Below, in pieces: positions 5,404 to 12,025 of a stretch of DNA of 12,025 nucleotides (the first letter of the stretch is position 1; each line of letters starts with the position of its first letter). The position numbers and the translations under genes were made by a program. The notes under the pieces are model-generated. The model did no database searches, was not told the DNA's origin, and worked only from the letters and a program-made list of their open reading frames with translations. The stretch is from an uncultured Candidatus Saccharibacteria bacterium (GTDB taxonomy: Bacteria > Patescibacteriota > Saccharimonadia > Saccharimonadales > Saccharimonadaceae): positions 1-12,025 of the forward strand of contig CALFQW010000138.1 in NCBI GenBank assembly GCA_937919305.1, given 5' to 3'.

Positions 5404-7581
5404 ATGGGTCAAAGAAGACTCTCTGGGCCGCAATCTGACGACGTGTCAAAACGGCCACAACAACAAAAGAAAAAATCAGACAACACAGTCCTCAATAACA
5501 CCAACACCCGGCGCGGTGAAGTGTTTCGCGCACAGCGCCGAACGAGTGAGAACGTAAACGTACGCGCATCGCAGCACGTTATAGACGTTCCGGTTAATAA
5601 ATCACGGTACAACGGTTACGATGGTAAGCAGTTCTCCGTATCAGATATGAGAAAAACTCGAGCCAATCCGAATCGTCCGAGTCTTAGGGTGATTCCAATT
5701 GGTGGACTTGGCGAGATGGGTATCGGTAAGAACATGATGGCCATTGAGTATGACCAAGACATCATCGTTATCGATTGTGGTTTCTTGTTTCCGGGTGGCG
5801 ACTATCCTGGAATCAACTACATTACACCCGATACAACGTATCTTGAAGAAAATAAAGATAAGGTTCGTGCATTTGTATTTACACATGGCCACCTTGATCA
5901 CATTGGGGCGTTTCGGCACATCATTCACAAGATTCCAGCTCCAGTTTACGGTAGTAAATTCACACTCGGCATGATCGAAAAGACTATGGAAGAGGCGACC
6001 AGCGGCTACACTCCCGAGTATCATGTTATGAACCCCGAGGCTCATGAGCGCGTTCAGCTTGGCGATAGCTTCAATGTTGAGCTAGTACGAGTAAATCACT
6101 CTATTCCGGATGCAACAGCTGTCATCATACGTACTCCTGTTGGCAATCTTATCAATACTGGAGACTGGCGTTTTGAGGATAATCCAGTTGACGGTCGCAA
6201 GTTTGATTTAGAGCGTCTCACGGAAGTGGCGAGCAAAGAGGGTATTCTCTTACTGATGAATGAATCAACAAACTGCGAAAGCGAAGGAACGCATACGCAT
6301 GGTGAGTTCGATATCCAGGCAAGTTTCGGTGAGATTATGCAGTCATACCCGAATAATCGACTCATACTCTCAACGTTTAGCTCGCAGATTCACCGTATCC
6401 AGCTCATCTTGGATGAAGCGCAAAAACACGGTCGCAAAGTAGCTTTCGCAGGATATAGCATGATTCAAAACGTCGAGCTTGCACTTCGTACGGGTACTAT
6501 CAAGGTGCCAAAAGATACTGTGGTGAAGATGGATGATCTCGTAAAATTGCCAGATGGTAAAGTTTTGCTGGTGTGTACTGGATCTCAGGGTGAGTTCAAC
6601 GCAGTGCTTAACCGCATGGCTAGCGGTGCTCACAAACATATAAAAGTCAAAAACTCTGATGTGATTGTATTTAGCTCAAATCCAATTCCTGGCAATGAAA
6701 AGTACGTCGTGCGGACCGTTGATGGCTTGATGCGAGAGGGAAGTGACGTAATCCAGAATGGTAAAAGCCATTTGACTGGAGTGGGTCCAATTCACCTTTC
6801 AGGTCATGGATACTATGACGATCACATCAAGCTAATCAACGCCATCAATCCTACATATTATCTACCGATACATGGTGAGTTCCATATGCTTGTACATAAC
6901 GCGACACTCGCAGAGAAAGAATGCGCCATACCTAAAGACAACATCTTTGTTTGTGATAGCGGTGACGTTGTCGAGTTCTATCATGACGGTAGCGCCAAAA
7001 AGACAGGTCGTATCCCTGTGGGCGGTGTTATGTATGACGATAGTGGGGCAGAGGTATCTGAGGTTGTACTGAAGGATCGCATACATATGTCCCACGAAGG
7101 TATGTTTGTGGTCGTGCTCACTGTAGCTCGTGGTTCTGGACGTTTACTGACGAGTCCAGACATTATCTCCAGAGGCTTTATCTATCTACGCGATTCAGAA
7201 GAACTCATGAACTTGATTCGACAGTACTTGAAACAAAAAGTTGCTCGCGGCTTTAGCGGCCGTAAGGCTGATATGGACCAGCTCAAGAAAGAGCTCCGCG
7301 ATGAACTGACCCATATCCTCTATGATCAGACGCGCCGCACACCAATAGTTATACCGGTTATCAACGAGATCAGTGCTGGCGGTGGCAACGGTCAGCAGAG
7401 TAACGGTGGTCAGGGGCAGCAACAACGCCAGCAGCACCGTCGACGCCCGCAGCAGCCACATGGCAAATCACAAGGCAACGGTCAAAAACCTCCAACAGTT
7501 GTCCAGGCGCCAACAATTCCCGAGCTCAAGCATCAACCGTTTGCTCAGGAGCCGACAAACAAGCACATGCGTGAAGTGTAG
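5404..7581 (+). CDS. rnj: Ribonuclease J (beta-CASP metallo-beta-lactamase RNase)
   Basis: RNase J combines 5'-3' exoribonuclease and endonuclease activity in mRNA decay and rRNA processing. The metallo-beta-lactamase/beta-CASP core starts near residue 95 (RVIPIGGLGEMG). It has the zinc motif HGHLDH (161-166), NHSIPDA, a GDWRF motif, the beta-CASP stretch FSSQIHRIQ, and the late histidines SGH (466-468) and IHGEFH (His490). The Thr/Asn-rich STN motif is divergent: NESTNCE instead of the usual SDSTNAE. The protein has 725 residues against about 555 in Bacillus RNase J. The excess is a basic, polar N-terminal extension of about 94 residues and a Gln/Gly/Arg-rich tail from about 657 to 725. Both look disordered and may bind RNA or partners. 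With PNPase it would form the main RNA-decay pair. Confidence 0.96.
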   Translation: MGQRRLSGPQSDDVSKRPQQQKKKSDNTVLNNTNTRRGEVFRAQRRTSENVNVRASQHVIDVPVNKSRYNGYDGKQFSVSDMRKTRANPNRPSLRVIPIGGLGEMGIGKNMMAIEYDQDIIVIDCGFLFPGGDYPGINYITPDTTYLEENKDKVRAFVFTHGHLDHIGAFRHIIHKIPAPVYGSKFTLGMIEKTMEEATSGYTPEYHVMNPEAHERVQLGDSFNVELVRVNHSIPDATAVIIRTPVGNLINTGDWRFEDNPVDGRKFDLERLTEVASKEGILLLMNESTNCESEGTHTHGEFDIQASFGEIMQSYPNNRLILSTFSSQIHRIQLILDEAQKHGRKVAFAGYSMIQNVELALRTGTIKVPKDTVVKMDDLVKLPDGKVLLVCTGSQGEFNAVLNRMASGAHKHIKVKNSDVIVFSSNPIPGNEKYVVRTVDGLMREGSDVIQNGKSHLTGVGPIHLSGHGYYDDHIKLINAINPTYYLPIHGEFHMLVHNATLAEKECAIPKDNIFVCDSGDVVEFYHDGSAKKTGRIPVGGVMYDDSGAEVSEVVLKDRIHMSHEGMFVVVLTVARGSGRLLTSPDIISRGFIYLRDSEELMNLIRQYLKQKVARGFSGRKADMDQLKKELRDELTHILYDQTRRTPIVIPVINEISAGGGNGQQSNGGQGQQQRQQHRRRPQQPHGKSQGNGQKPPTVVQAPTIPELKHQPFAQEPTNKHMREV

Positions 7582-7605
7582 AGTTCCGTACTCATAAAAA
7601 GCTAA

Positions 7606-7655
7606 AACCCCGACTGAACGAGGCTTCGCCTCCTAGGTCGGGGTTGTCTTTCTTT
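7606..7655. terminator. Bidirectional terminator between rnj and the gtrA-like gene
   Basis: A 9-bp outer stem AACCCCGAC / GTCGGGGTT (7606-7614 and 7637-7645) encloses an inner hairpin GAGGC-TTC-GCCTC (7620-7632). In the plus direction TCTTTCTTT follows (7647-7655). In the minus direction the outer stem is followed by TTTTAGCTTTTTATG. It therefore can end transcripts of both convergent genes. The TAG stop codon of the minus-strand gene (7633-7635) lies inside the structure. Confidence 0.88.
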
Positions 7656-8085
7656 GGCGTTGTTGACGTGTTCTGAACGCATGCTGGGTTGCGGCGAAAT
7701 AATTCCACCCGAACGCACACAGCATCGCAGCGAGATAGCAGGCAAAATGCCAAACATCTTCGCTGAGGAAAGTTCTCTCCACCATCAGTTCCGTCTGGTG
7801 ATACAGGATCGTCGCGACGGAAAAGTTAATACAGAACCCTATCGACTGCGAAGTGATGAAGCTATGGTAGCTCTCACCCCGAGTGCGAATCAGCGCATGG
7901 TGTCGAAAGGTAAATCCGCTGTGCAGTACGAACGCGACGTGGCTACCTGCGATCATCGCGCAAAAGTTTGCGACCAGAAAGTGTGCACCAAGTTGTGTCA
8001 GTACCAGCATCGTCAAGATGTTAAACGGCAACGCACCACCCGAGGACAACAGGTAGCGCACTAAGCGGTATTGCAAGATACGCAT
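7633..8085 (-). CDS. GtrA-family membrane protein
   Basis: GtrA-like proteins are small four-helix membrane proteins linked to transfer of lipid-linked sugars across the membrane and to cell-envelope polysaccharide modification. The 150 residues show four hydrophobic segments (about 10-32, 36-56, 78-96, 110-130). The family-like pattern ends the second segment with FVLHSGFTFRH (compare the usual FxxNxxxTF). A short basic tail follows (RTRQQRQRK). The start at 8085 lies about 40 bases downstream of a good promoter; only a weak AGG-containing Shine-Dalgarno is visible. No glycosyltransferase gene is adjacent, so the substrate is unknown. The overlapping plus-strand frame 7654-8064 lacks a promoter, a ribosome site and any recognisable motif. 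Confidence 0.75.
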   Translation of the reverse strand: MRILQYRLVRYLLSSGGALPFNILTMLVLTQLGAHFLVANFCAMIAGSHVAFVLHSGFTFRHHALIRTRGESYHSFITSQSIGFCINFSVATILYHQTELMVERTFLSEDVWHFACYLAAMLCAFGWNYFAATQHAFRTRQQRQRKTTPT

Positions 8086-8123
8086 GGTGCGACCTATCTA
8101 CTCTGAGGGGCAAAGACAAACTA

Positions 8124-8152
8124 TTTATACACTAAAATGGTTTCTAAAGCAA
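8124..8152 (-). promoter_or_regulatory. Promoter of the gtrA-like gene
   Basis: On the minus strand TTGCTT (8152-8147) and TATAAA (8129-8124) are separated by 17 bp. Initiation near 8117 would give a leader of about 32 bases. It is back to back with the upstream ftsK promoter: 17 bp (8153-8169) separate the two -35 boxes. Confidence 0.65.
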
Positions 8153-8169
8153 TGTATCGACATAAGCAC

Positions 8170-8198
8170 TTGCATTTCATAGTAATTTATGCTACAAT
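8170..8198 (+). promoter_or_regulatory. ftsK promoter P1 (with extended -10)
   Basis: TTGCAT (8170-8175), a 17-bp spacer and TACAAT (8193-8198) form a strong sigma-70 type promoter. TG at 8190-8191 adds an extended -10. The predicted leader is about 55 bases. Confidence 0.75.
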
Positions 8199-8215
8199 AA
8201 AAAAGTAAACGCGTA

Positions 8216-8245
8216 TCGACAGCAGTCGCTACACTACTTTATAAT
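8216..8245 (+). promoter_or_regulatory. ftsK promoter P2 (near-leaderless)
   Basis: TCGACA (8216-8221), an 18-bp spacer and a perfect TATAAT (8240-8245) make a second promoter downstream of P1. Initiation would fall near 8252, only about eight bases before the ftsK ATG. No Shine-Dalgarno is present there. Confidence 0.6.
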
Positions 8246-8259
8246 CGGGTATATAAGCT

Positions 8260-10482
8260 ATGGCAAAAAAGAAAAAGAGAACAGCACGAAAAGGTAAGAC
8301 TAAAGCAAAAGCGCCTGCGTCACCGCAGCACTCACTTCCTGAGGGTTTCTGGCCGCAGGTTGGTGCAGTAGTACTAGTGGTGCTCGCGCTATTACTCGCC
8401 CTTGGTATGTTCGGTAGCGGCGGCGCCTTTCCGCAGGCAACGTACGAGATCGGTCGCAACCTACTTGGCTGGGCTGTTTTCATATTGCCGTTTCTTTTTG
8501 TCTACCGCTCTGTACAGATATTTCAGGCAGAAAACAACCGTATCCCAGCTGTCGTAACTGGTGCAACGATACTCTTCGTCGTACTCGTGAGCGGGATCTT
8601 GCAGCTCATGCAAGTCGATCCGAGTGCATATAGCCGCGCTCTCGAGGGAGGCGGTGTCGTCGGTTGGCTATATGCGCAGGGCGCTTTGACTATCGTTGAT
8701 GCACAGGTCGGTGCACTAGTAAGCGTTATCATACTGATGATTACAAGCCTATTCGTTCTTTCGGTTTCACCTCGATCGGTTATTGATTGGTTCATGAATT
8801 TGTTCAAGCGAGAAGATAGCGGCATCGAACAGCAAAACGCAAAAGTTGCCGAGAAAGCAGCAGCAACGAACGTCATACCGACAAAAAGCATCGGTGAGCT
8901 CAAGTTAAACCAAGGCGTTCCAACTATCGAGGCCCCTGAGGACGACAAGAAGTCTACTCGGCTCAGTAGTCTGCGCAACAGCATACAGGTCGACAAGGGC
9001 GCCGAGGAGCATACGGCACTTACCAGTACAACGGATCCAGACTGGGAAGCTCCAAGCCTGGAGCTGCTCGAGAAAAAGCAATCACCTGCGGATGCAGGTG
9101 ATGTGAAGCACAATGCACAGACTATCCAGGATACTCTCGGTGAGTTCGGTATTGGTGTTGAGATGGAGGGTGCAAACATCGGTCCAAAAGTCACTCAGTA
9201 TACACTCAAGCCACCGAGCGGCGTCAAGCTAACCCGCATCACTCAGCTTGAAACAAACATCGCATTGAATCTTGCCGCACAGGCACTCCGTATAGAGGCT
9301 CCCATACCAGGTCAGCGCGCTGTTGGTATTGAGGTGCCGAACCTCAAAGCCGCTGATGTGCGTCTTTACGGTATCCTAAACGCAAAGCAGTGGAAGGGCT
9401 CTCACGAGCCACTTGGTTTCGCGATAGGTAAAGATATAGCTGGCGACGCTGTCGTCGGCGAGCTGAACAAGATGCCCCACCTCTTGATTGCTGGACAGAC
9501 CGGATCTGGTAAATCTGTCATGATCAACACTCTGCTGACGAGCTTACTCTACCGTAACAGCCCGAGTGACATGCGTCTCATCCTTGTCGACCCAAAACAA
9601 GTCGAGATGGCGCCGTACGAGGATATCCCGCACCTCTTGACCCCGATCATCACTGAGCCCGAGAAATGCATCAGCGCTCTCAAGTGGGCAGTCAACGAGA
9701 TGGAGCGACGTTACAGCTTGCTTGCAGAGCAGAAACTTCGAGACATCAAGACGTTTAACCAAAAGAACACTGAAGAAGCGATGCCATATGTTGTTATCGT
9801 CATCGATGAGCTTGCAGATCTTATGATGGTAGCTGCTCGTGATGTTGAGGCATTGATAGTCCGACTAGCCCAGAAGGCTCGCGCGGTTGGTATACATCTC
9901 GTCCTTGCGACGCAGCGTCCTAGCGTTGATGTCATCACTGGCCTTATAAAGGCAAATGTTCCGGCGCGTATCGCCTTTACTGTTGCGTCACAGGTAGATA
10001 GTCGCACCATTCTCGATCAGATAGGGGCAGAAAAGCTACTAGGACAGGGAGACATGTTGATGCTCACGCCACAGATGAACAAGCCGAAACGTATCCAGGG
10101 AGCATGGGTGACAGATGATGAGGTTGTGAAGATCACTGATCACTTGCGTATGCAGCGTCCGCCTCAGTACGATGACGAAGTCGTCGCGCAGCCTGTCCAG
10201 CTGAACGGTAAGGGTGGTATTGTTATGGATCACGACGCGGGAAGTGGTGACGATATGTACAAAGACGCAGTCCGTGTCGTTGCAGAGGCTGGCAAAGCGT
10301 CAACATCGTTGCTGCAGCGCCGACTGCGCATCGGTTATGGCCGTGCGGCTCGTATCATCGAAGAGATGGAAGAGCAGGGTATAGTTGGTCCTGCGAGTGG
10401 CTCGAAGCCTCGTGACGTGCTCATCTCGAGTATGGATGATTTGCAACCAAGCGAAGACACTCAGCCTCCTGTAGTTCAGTAG
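8260..10482 (+). CDS. ftsK: DNA translocase FtsK/SpoIIIE
   Basis: FtsK is a septum-located hexameric ATPase that pumps chromosomal DNA at division. The 740 residues start with a Lys/Arg-rich cytoplasmic segment (1-20), followed by about four membrane helices (about 33-51, 63-82, 95-116, 145-168). A short linker of about 120 residues precedes the motor. The motor has Walker A GQTGSGKS at 412-419 and Walker B VIVIDELADLM with Asp516 and Glu517. ATQRPSVDVITGLIKAN is the typical RecA-fold continuation. The gamma winged helix (about 663-725, SLLQRRLRIGYGRAARIIEE) would read orienting DNA sequences. Size is close to SpoIIIE and much shorter than E. coli FtsK because of the compact linker. The ATG at 8260 lacks a Shine-Dalgarno, but the basic start MAKKKKR is natural. 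Confidence 0.96.
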   Translation: MAKKKKRTARKGKTKAKAPASPQHSLPEGFWPQVGAVVLVVLALLLALGMFGSGGAFPQATYEIGRNLLGWAVFILPFLFVYRSVQIFQAENNRIPAVVTGATILFVVLVSGILQLMQVDPSAYSRALEGGGVVGWLYAQGALTIVDAQVGALVSVIILMITSLFVLSVSPRSVIDWFMNLFKREDSGIEQQNAKVAEKAAATNVIPTKSIGELKLNQGVPTIEAPEDDKKSTRLSSLRNSIQVDKGAEEHTALTSTTDPDWEAPSLELLEKKQSPADAGDVKHNAQTIQDTLGEFGIGVEMEGANIGPKVTQYTLKPPSGVKLTRITQLETNIALNLAAQALRIEAPIPGQRAVGIEVPNLKAADVRLYGILNAKQWKGSHEPLGFAIGKDIAGDAVVGELNKMPHLLIAGQTGSGKSVMINTLLTSLLYRNSPSDMRLILVDPKQVEMAPYEDIPHLLTPIITEPEKCISALKWAVNEMERRYSLLAEQKLRDIKTFNQKNTEEAMPYVVIVIDELADLMMVAARDVEALIVRLAQKARAVGIHLVLATQRPSVDVITGLIKANVPARIAFTVASQVDSRTILDQIGAEKLLGQGDMLMLTPQMNKPKRIQGAWVTDDEVVKITDHLRMQRPPQYDDEVVAQPVQLNGKGGIVMDHDAGSGDDMYKDAVRVVAEAGKASTSLLQRRLRIGYGRAARIIEEMEEQGIVGPASGSKPRDVLISSMDDLQPSEDTQPPVVQ

Positions 10483-10500
10483 CGCTACACGCCACAAGCT

Positions 10501-10728
10501 ATGCACTTCAACGGTGTCGATCTTCCTCCCGGTACGATCGTGGTTGAGTTGAGTGATGGCGGGTGGGTCGCTGGACGCCTGAGTGCCTTTTCTCTGGATG
10601 ATGAGCACGGTGCGGCGCTAGAGAACGCCCAGCGTGTCATGGGGCCGCAGATGGAGGAAGCCATGAGTTCTGATGGTTTCATAAAGTCGTTACAGTTTGT
10701 TGGTATTCAGAGTAAGCTAAGTGCCTAG
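10501..10728 (+). CDS. Hypothetical protein, 75 residues, downstream of ftsK
   Basis: I do not recognise this protein. It begins 18 bases after the ftsK stop and ends 21 bases before the rpsF promoter. There is no terminator between it and ftsK, so it is probably cotranscribed with ftsK. The sequence is acidic and soluble: an N-terminal part with possible beta strands (GTIVVELSDGGWVAGRLSAF), then a likely helix (EHGAALENAQRVMGPQMEEAM), then a short hydrophobic end. It has no cysteine or membrane segment. No Shine-Dalgarno is visible, so the start rests on being the first ATG after ftsK. It fills the gap neatly and its composition resembles its neighbours, but a chance open frame is not excluded. 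Confidence 0.6.
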   Translation: MHFNGVDLPPGTIVVELSDGGWVAGRLSAFSLDDEHGAALENAQRVMGPQMEEAMSSDGFIKSLQFVGIQSKLSA

Positions 10729-10749
10729 CAACACGATGCCGCTCGATCA

Positions 10750-10778
10750 TGGACACCCCTGTTATCATCTGGTATAAT
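10750..10778 (+). promoter_or_regulatory. Strong promoter of the rpsF-ssb-rpsR operon
   Basis: TGGACA (10750-10755) and a perfect TATAAT (10773-10778) are exactly 17 bp apart. TG at 10770-10771 gives an extended -10, the same TGGTATA start as the pnp promoter. Initiation near 10785 would give a leader of about 73 bases. Confidence 0.85.
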
Positions 10779-10798
10779 AACGATTGTTATCAACTCAA

Positions 10799-10841
10799 GC
10801 TGATGTAAACATAGTGTCAGCATCCTGACTTGGTGCAGGAT
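10799..10841 (+). promoter_or_regulatory. Two tandem hairpins in the rpsF leader
   Basis: GCTGA (10799-10803) pairs with TCAGC (10817-10821), extendable by wobble pairs. Immediately after, ATCCTG (10822-10827) pairs with CAGGAT (10836-10841). The second hairpin ends five bases before the Shine-Dalgarno. In many bacteria the S6:S18 complex binds a leader of this operon and represses it. I could not find the CCG trinucleotide bulge typical of that motif, so the match is positional only. Confidence 0.4.
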
Positions 10842-10857
10842 TCCATAAGGAGGTTCT

Positions 10858-11205
10858 ATGAATAAGTACGAGCTTACTGTGCTCATACACCCGGATCTAG
10901 AAGTAGATCTTGAGAGGCCACTCTCTGTAGTGCGAGATATCGTGACTGCAAATGATGGAAAGGTGGTATCAGAAGACAACTGGGGCAAGAAGCGGCTTGC
11001 ATACACGATAGCGAAAGAAAGTTTCGCAGTGTATGTACAGCTCGTTTGTGAGCTACCGGCTCAGGCTGTCGCAAAGGTAGACGCTACACTCAACATCACA
11101 GATAGCGTTTTGCGACATTTGTTGGTCAAAGTCGATCCGAAGGCTGAAGCAGCGAAAGCTGAGACTGCAGCCAAGAGTGATAGTACAAATACTGAGGAGG
11201 AGTAG
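10858..11205 (+). CDS. rpsF: Small ribosomal subunit protein bS6
   Basis: bS6 binds 16S rRNA with bS18 in the platform of the small subunit. The 115 residues begin MNKYELTVLIHPDL, the usual first strand. WGKKRLAYTIAKESFAVYVQL follows the family core, and DSVLRHLLVKVD closes the ferredoxin-like fold. The tail from about 97 is Ala/Lys/Glu-rich and ends in EEE. The Shine-Dalgarno AAGGAGGT (10847-10854) sits just before the ATG, with tight spacing. The glutamate codons at the end (GAGGAGGAG) double as the ribosome site for ssb two bases downstream. Confidence 0.97.
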   Translation: MNKYELTVLIHPDLEVDLERPLSVVRDIVTANDGKVVSEDNWGKKRLAYTIAKESFAVYVQLVCELPAQAVAKVDATLNITDSVLRHLLVKVDPKAEAAKAETAAKSDSTNTEEE

Positions 11206-11207
11206 AC

Positions 11208-11657
11208 ATGGCAAAGGGGTTTAACAAAGTAATCTTGATGGGTAACCTAACTCGTGATCCAGAGTCGCGTACGACTCCAAGCGGTCAGAGTGTTACGAAC
11301 TTTAGTCTTGCGGTCAATAGGTCATGGAAGGGTGCTGATGGTCAGCAAAATGAAGCCGTGAGCTACATAGACTGCGTCGCCTGGGGTAAGCCCGGCGAGA
11401 TCATCACACAGTATCTCGGCAAAGGACGTGCAGTACTCGTGAGCGGTCGTCTGGATCAGCGCAGCTGGGATGACAAAGAATCCGGCCAAAAGCGCAGCAA
11501 GATCGAAGTAGTCGTAGAGGACTTTAACTTTGTCGGTGATGGACAAGGTGGTGGTGCATCGAGCGGAAGCTCAAATACTAACAAGGCAGCTGATAACAAC
11601 AGCACGCAAAATGCTGCTGATGACGTGCCAATAGATCTCTCAGAGATCCCATTCTAA
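11208..11657 (+). CDS. ssb: Single-stranded DNA-binding protein SSB
   Basis: SSB coats single-stranded DNA in replication, repair and recombination, and recruits partners through its C-terminal tip. The 149 residues contain an OB fold (1 to about 107) starting [17 protein letters not shown], with [22 protein letters not shown] and [12 protein letters not shown] Gly/Ser/Asn linker follows and the acidic tip ends DLSEIPF, a variant of the usual DDDIPF. Its ribosome site, GAGGAGG (11195-11201), lies inside the end of rpsF, so the two genes are probably translationally linked. This rpsF-ssb-rpsR order is widespread in bacteria. Confidence 0.97.
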   Translation: MAKGFNKVILMGNLTRDPESRTTPSGQSVTNFSLAVNRSWKGADGQQNEAVSYIDCVAWGKPGEIITQYLGKGRAVLVSGRLDQRSWDDKESGQKRSKIEVVVEDFNFVGDGQGGGASSGSSNTNKAADNNSTQNAADDVPIDLSEIPF

Positions 11658-11676
11658 TAGAGGAGACATTACTGAT

Positions 11677-11877
11677 ATGGCAAGACGATTTAAGAAAGAT
11701 ATACCCGCGTATTTTGACTACAAAGATGTCAAAACACTGCAGCGCTTCGTAAACATCTATGGACAGATAGAGCCAAGCGCAAAAACAGGTTTGAACAGCC
11801 GTCAACAGCGACAGCTAGCAGTGGCTATCAAGCGTGCACGACACCTTGCTTTGATGCCTTTTGTTGCTCAAGGCTAA
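11677..11877 (+). CDS. rpsR: Small ribosomal subunit protein bS18
   Basis: bS18 pairs with bS6 on the small subunit platform. The 66 residues are slightly shorter than in E. coli (75). The core reads [19 protein letters not shown], then [20 protein letters not shown] and [10 protein letters not shown], all typical of the family. There is no N-terminal zinc-binding cysteine set. The Shine-Dalgarno AGAGGAGA (11659-11666) lies 10 bases before the ATG and begins just after the ssb stop codon. It is the last gene of the operon before a hairpin. Confidence 0.96.
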   Translation: MARRFKKDIPAYFDYKDVKTLQRFVNIYGQIEPSAKTGLNSRQQRQLAVAIKRARHLALMPFVAQG

Positions 11878-11887
11878 GATGTTTTCC

Positions 11888-11905
11888 GGCGCAGCGTGCT
11901 GCGTC
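11888..11905 (+). terminator. Hairpin after rpsR (weak terminator or attenuator)
   Basis: GGCGCAG and CTGCGTC (11888-11894 and 11899-11905) form a 7-bp, GC-rich stem with one G-T pair and a four-base loop. Only a loose T-rich stretch follows (ACTTCTTATT), not a proper T-run. It may partly separate the ribosomal operon from efp, for which I see no convincing separate promoter. Confidence 0.45.
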
Positions 11906-11950
11906 GCATCAACTTCTTATTCAATCACTAACCGCAGGGAGCAATGCAAT

Positions 11951-12025
11951 ATGTATCAGCCAACTGACCTCAAAAAAGGAACCATCATACAGGTTGAAGG
12001 CCAGCCATATCGGGTAATCGAGTAT
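11951..12025 (+). CDS. efp: Elongation factor P, N-terminal part (cut by window end)
   Basis: EF-P enters the ribosomal E site and relieves stalling at polyproline stretches. The 25 visible residues, beginning MYQPTDLKKGTII and ending PYRVIEY, match the start of the KOW-like domain I of the family (usual form: DLRKGT, then a Gly, then PYxVxE). A GGGAG ribosome site lies about 10 bases upstream. The modified lysine loop lies beyond the window. The gene follows rpsR by 73 bases. Confidence 0.88.
   Translation, partial: MYQPTDLKKGTIIQVEGQPYRVIEY

Noticed and set aside
7654..8064. Plus-strand open frame of 136 codons opposite the gtrA-like gene
   Set aside because: The minus-strand frame has four membrane segments, a family-like pattern, a promoter and a terminator. 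The plus frame has none of these and would begin inside the rnj terminator.
8523..9194. Long minus-strand open frame of 223 codons inside ftsK
   Set aside because: It lies fully antisense to the ftsK membrane and linker region, with low-complexity Ser/Thr-rich translation and no promoter or ribosome site. It is a shadow of ftsK codon usage.
11908..11950. Promoter for efp
   Set aside because: TTATTCAAT is AT-rich but fits neither a good -10 nor a paired -35, so readthrough from the ribosomal operon is as likely.
1..12025. Possible UGA recoding, as in some candidate phyla
   Set aside because: UGA ends the 108-residue protein gene and the UDG gene at sensible points, and no recognised gene contains an internal UGA. 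The standard code fits.
1..12025. CRISPR arrays, insertion sequences, toxin-antitoxin or defence genes, tRNA or rRNA genes
   Set aside because: No spaced direct repeats, transposase motifs, terminal inverted repeats, cloverleaf-like segments or defence domains were seen on either strand. Every gap is under 180 bases and is accounted for by promoters, leaders or terminators.

Overview
This window looks like part of a small, streamlined bacterial chromosome. About half the bases are G or C by eye, genes abut or overlap, UGA is used as a normal stop, and intergenic gaps are short. The gene content is almost entirely housekeeping. The combination suggests a Patescibacteria/CPR lineage, possibly Saccharibacteria: PNPase together with an RNase J that carries long tails, a compact 740-residue FtsK, an rpsF-ssb-rpsR cluster followed by efp rather than rplI, and an orphan type IV pilin. 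The lineage is an inference from style and content, because no rRNA gene is present.

Layout. Bases 1-138 hold the last codons of a probable plus-strand gene, a long hairpin and an intrinsic terminator. A threonine synthase gene (139-1476, minus) follows. It diverges from a plus-strand operon of pnp (1644-3761), a 108-residue unknown protein (3767-4093) and a family-4-type uracil-DNA glycosylase (4093-4668). The glycosylase ends exactly where a minus-strand type IV pilin-like gene ends (4669-5253). The pilin gene diverges from rnj (5404-7581), whose terminator (7606-7655) also serves the convergent GtrA-family membrane protein gene (7633-8085, minus). Back-to-back promoters separate gtrA from ftsK (8260-10482), which is followed by a 75-residue unknown ORF (10501-10728). 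A strong promoter (10750-10778) then drives rpsF (10858-11205), ssb (11208-11657) and rpsR (11677-11877). The window ends inside efp (11951 onward).

How it fits together. PNPase and RNase J are the central 3'-5' and 5'-3' RNA-degrading enzymes of bacteria without RNase E. FtsK, SSB and the UDG-like protein handle chromosome segregation, single-stranded DNA and uracil repair. bS6, bS18 and EF-P belong to translation. The pilin and the GtrA-like protein are the only surface or envelope components, and threonine synthase is the only metabolic enzyme.

No defence system, mobile element, CRISPR array, tRNA or rRNA gene was seen. The most notable observations are a UDG that has lost three of the four usual Fe-S cysteines, two small unrecognised proteins in conserved-looking operon positions, structured leaders ahead of pnp and rpsF, and a promoter set dominated by extended -10 elements with possible leaderless or near-leaderless starts.
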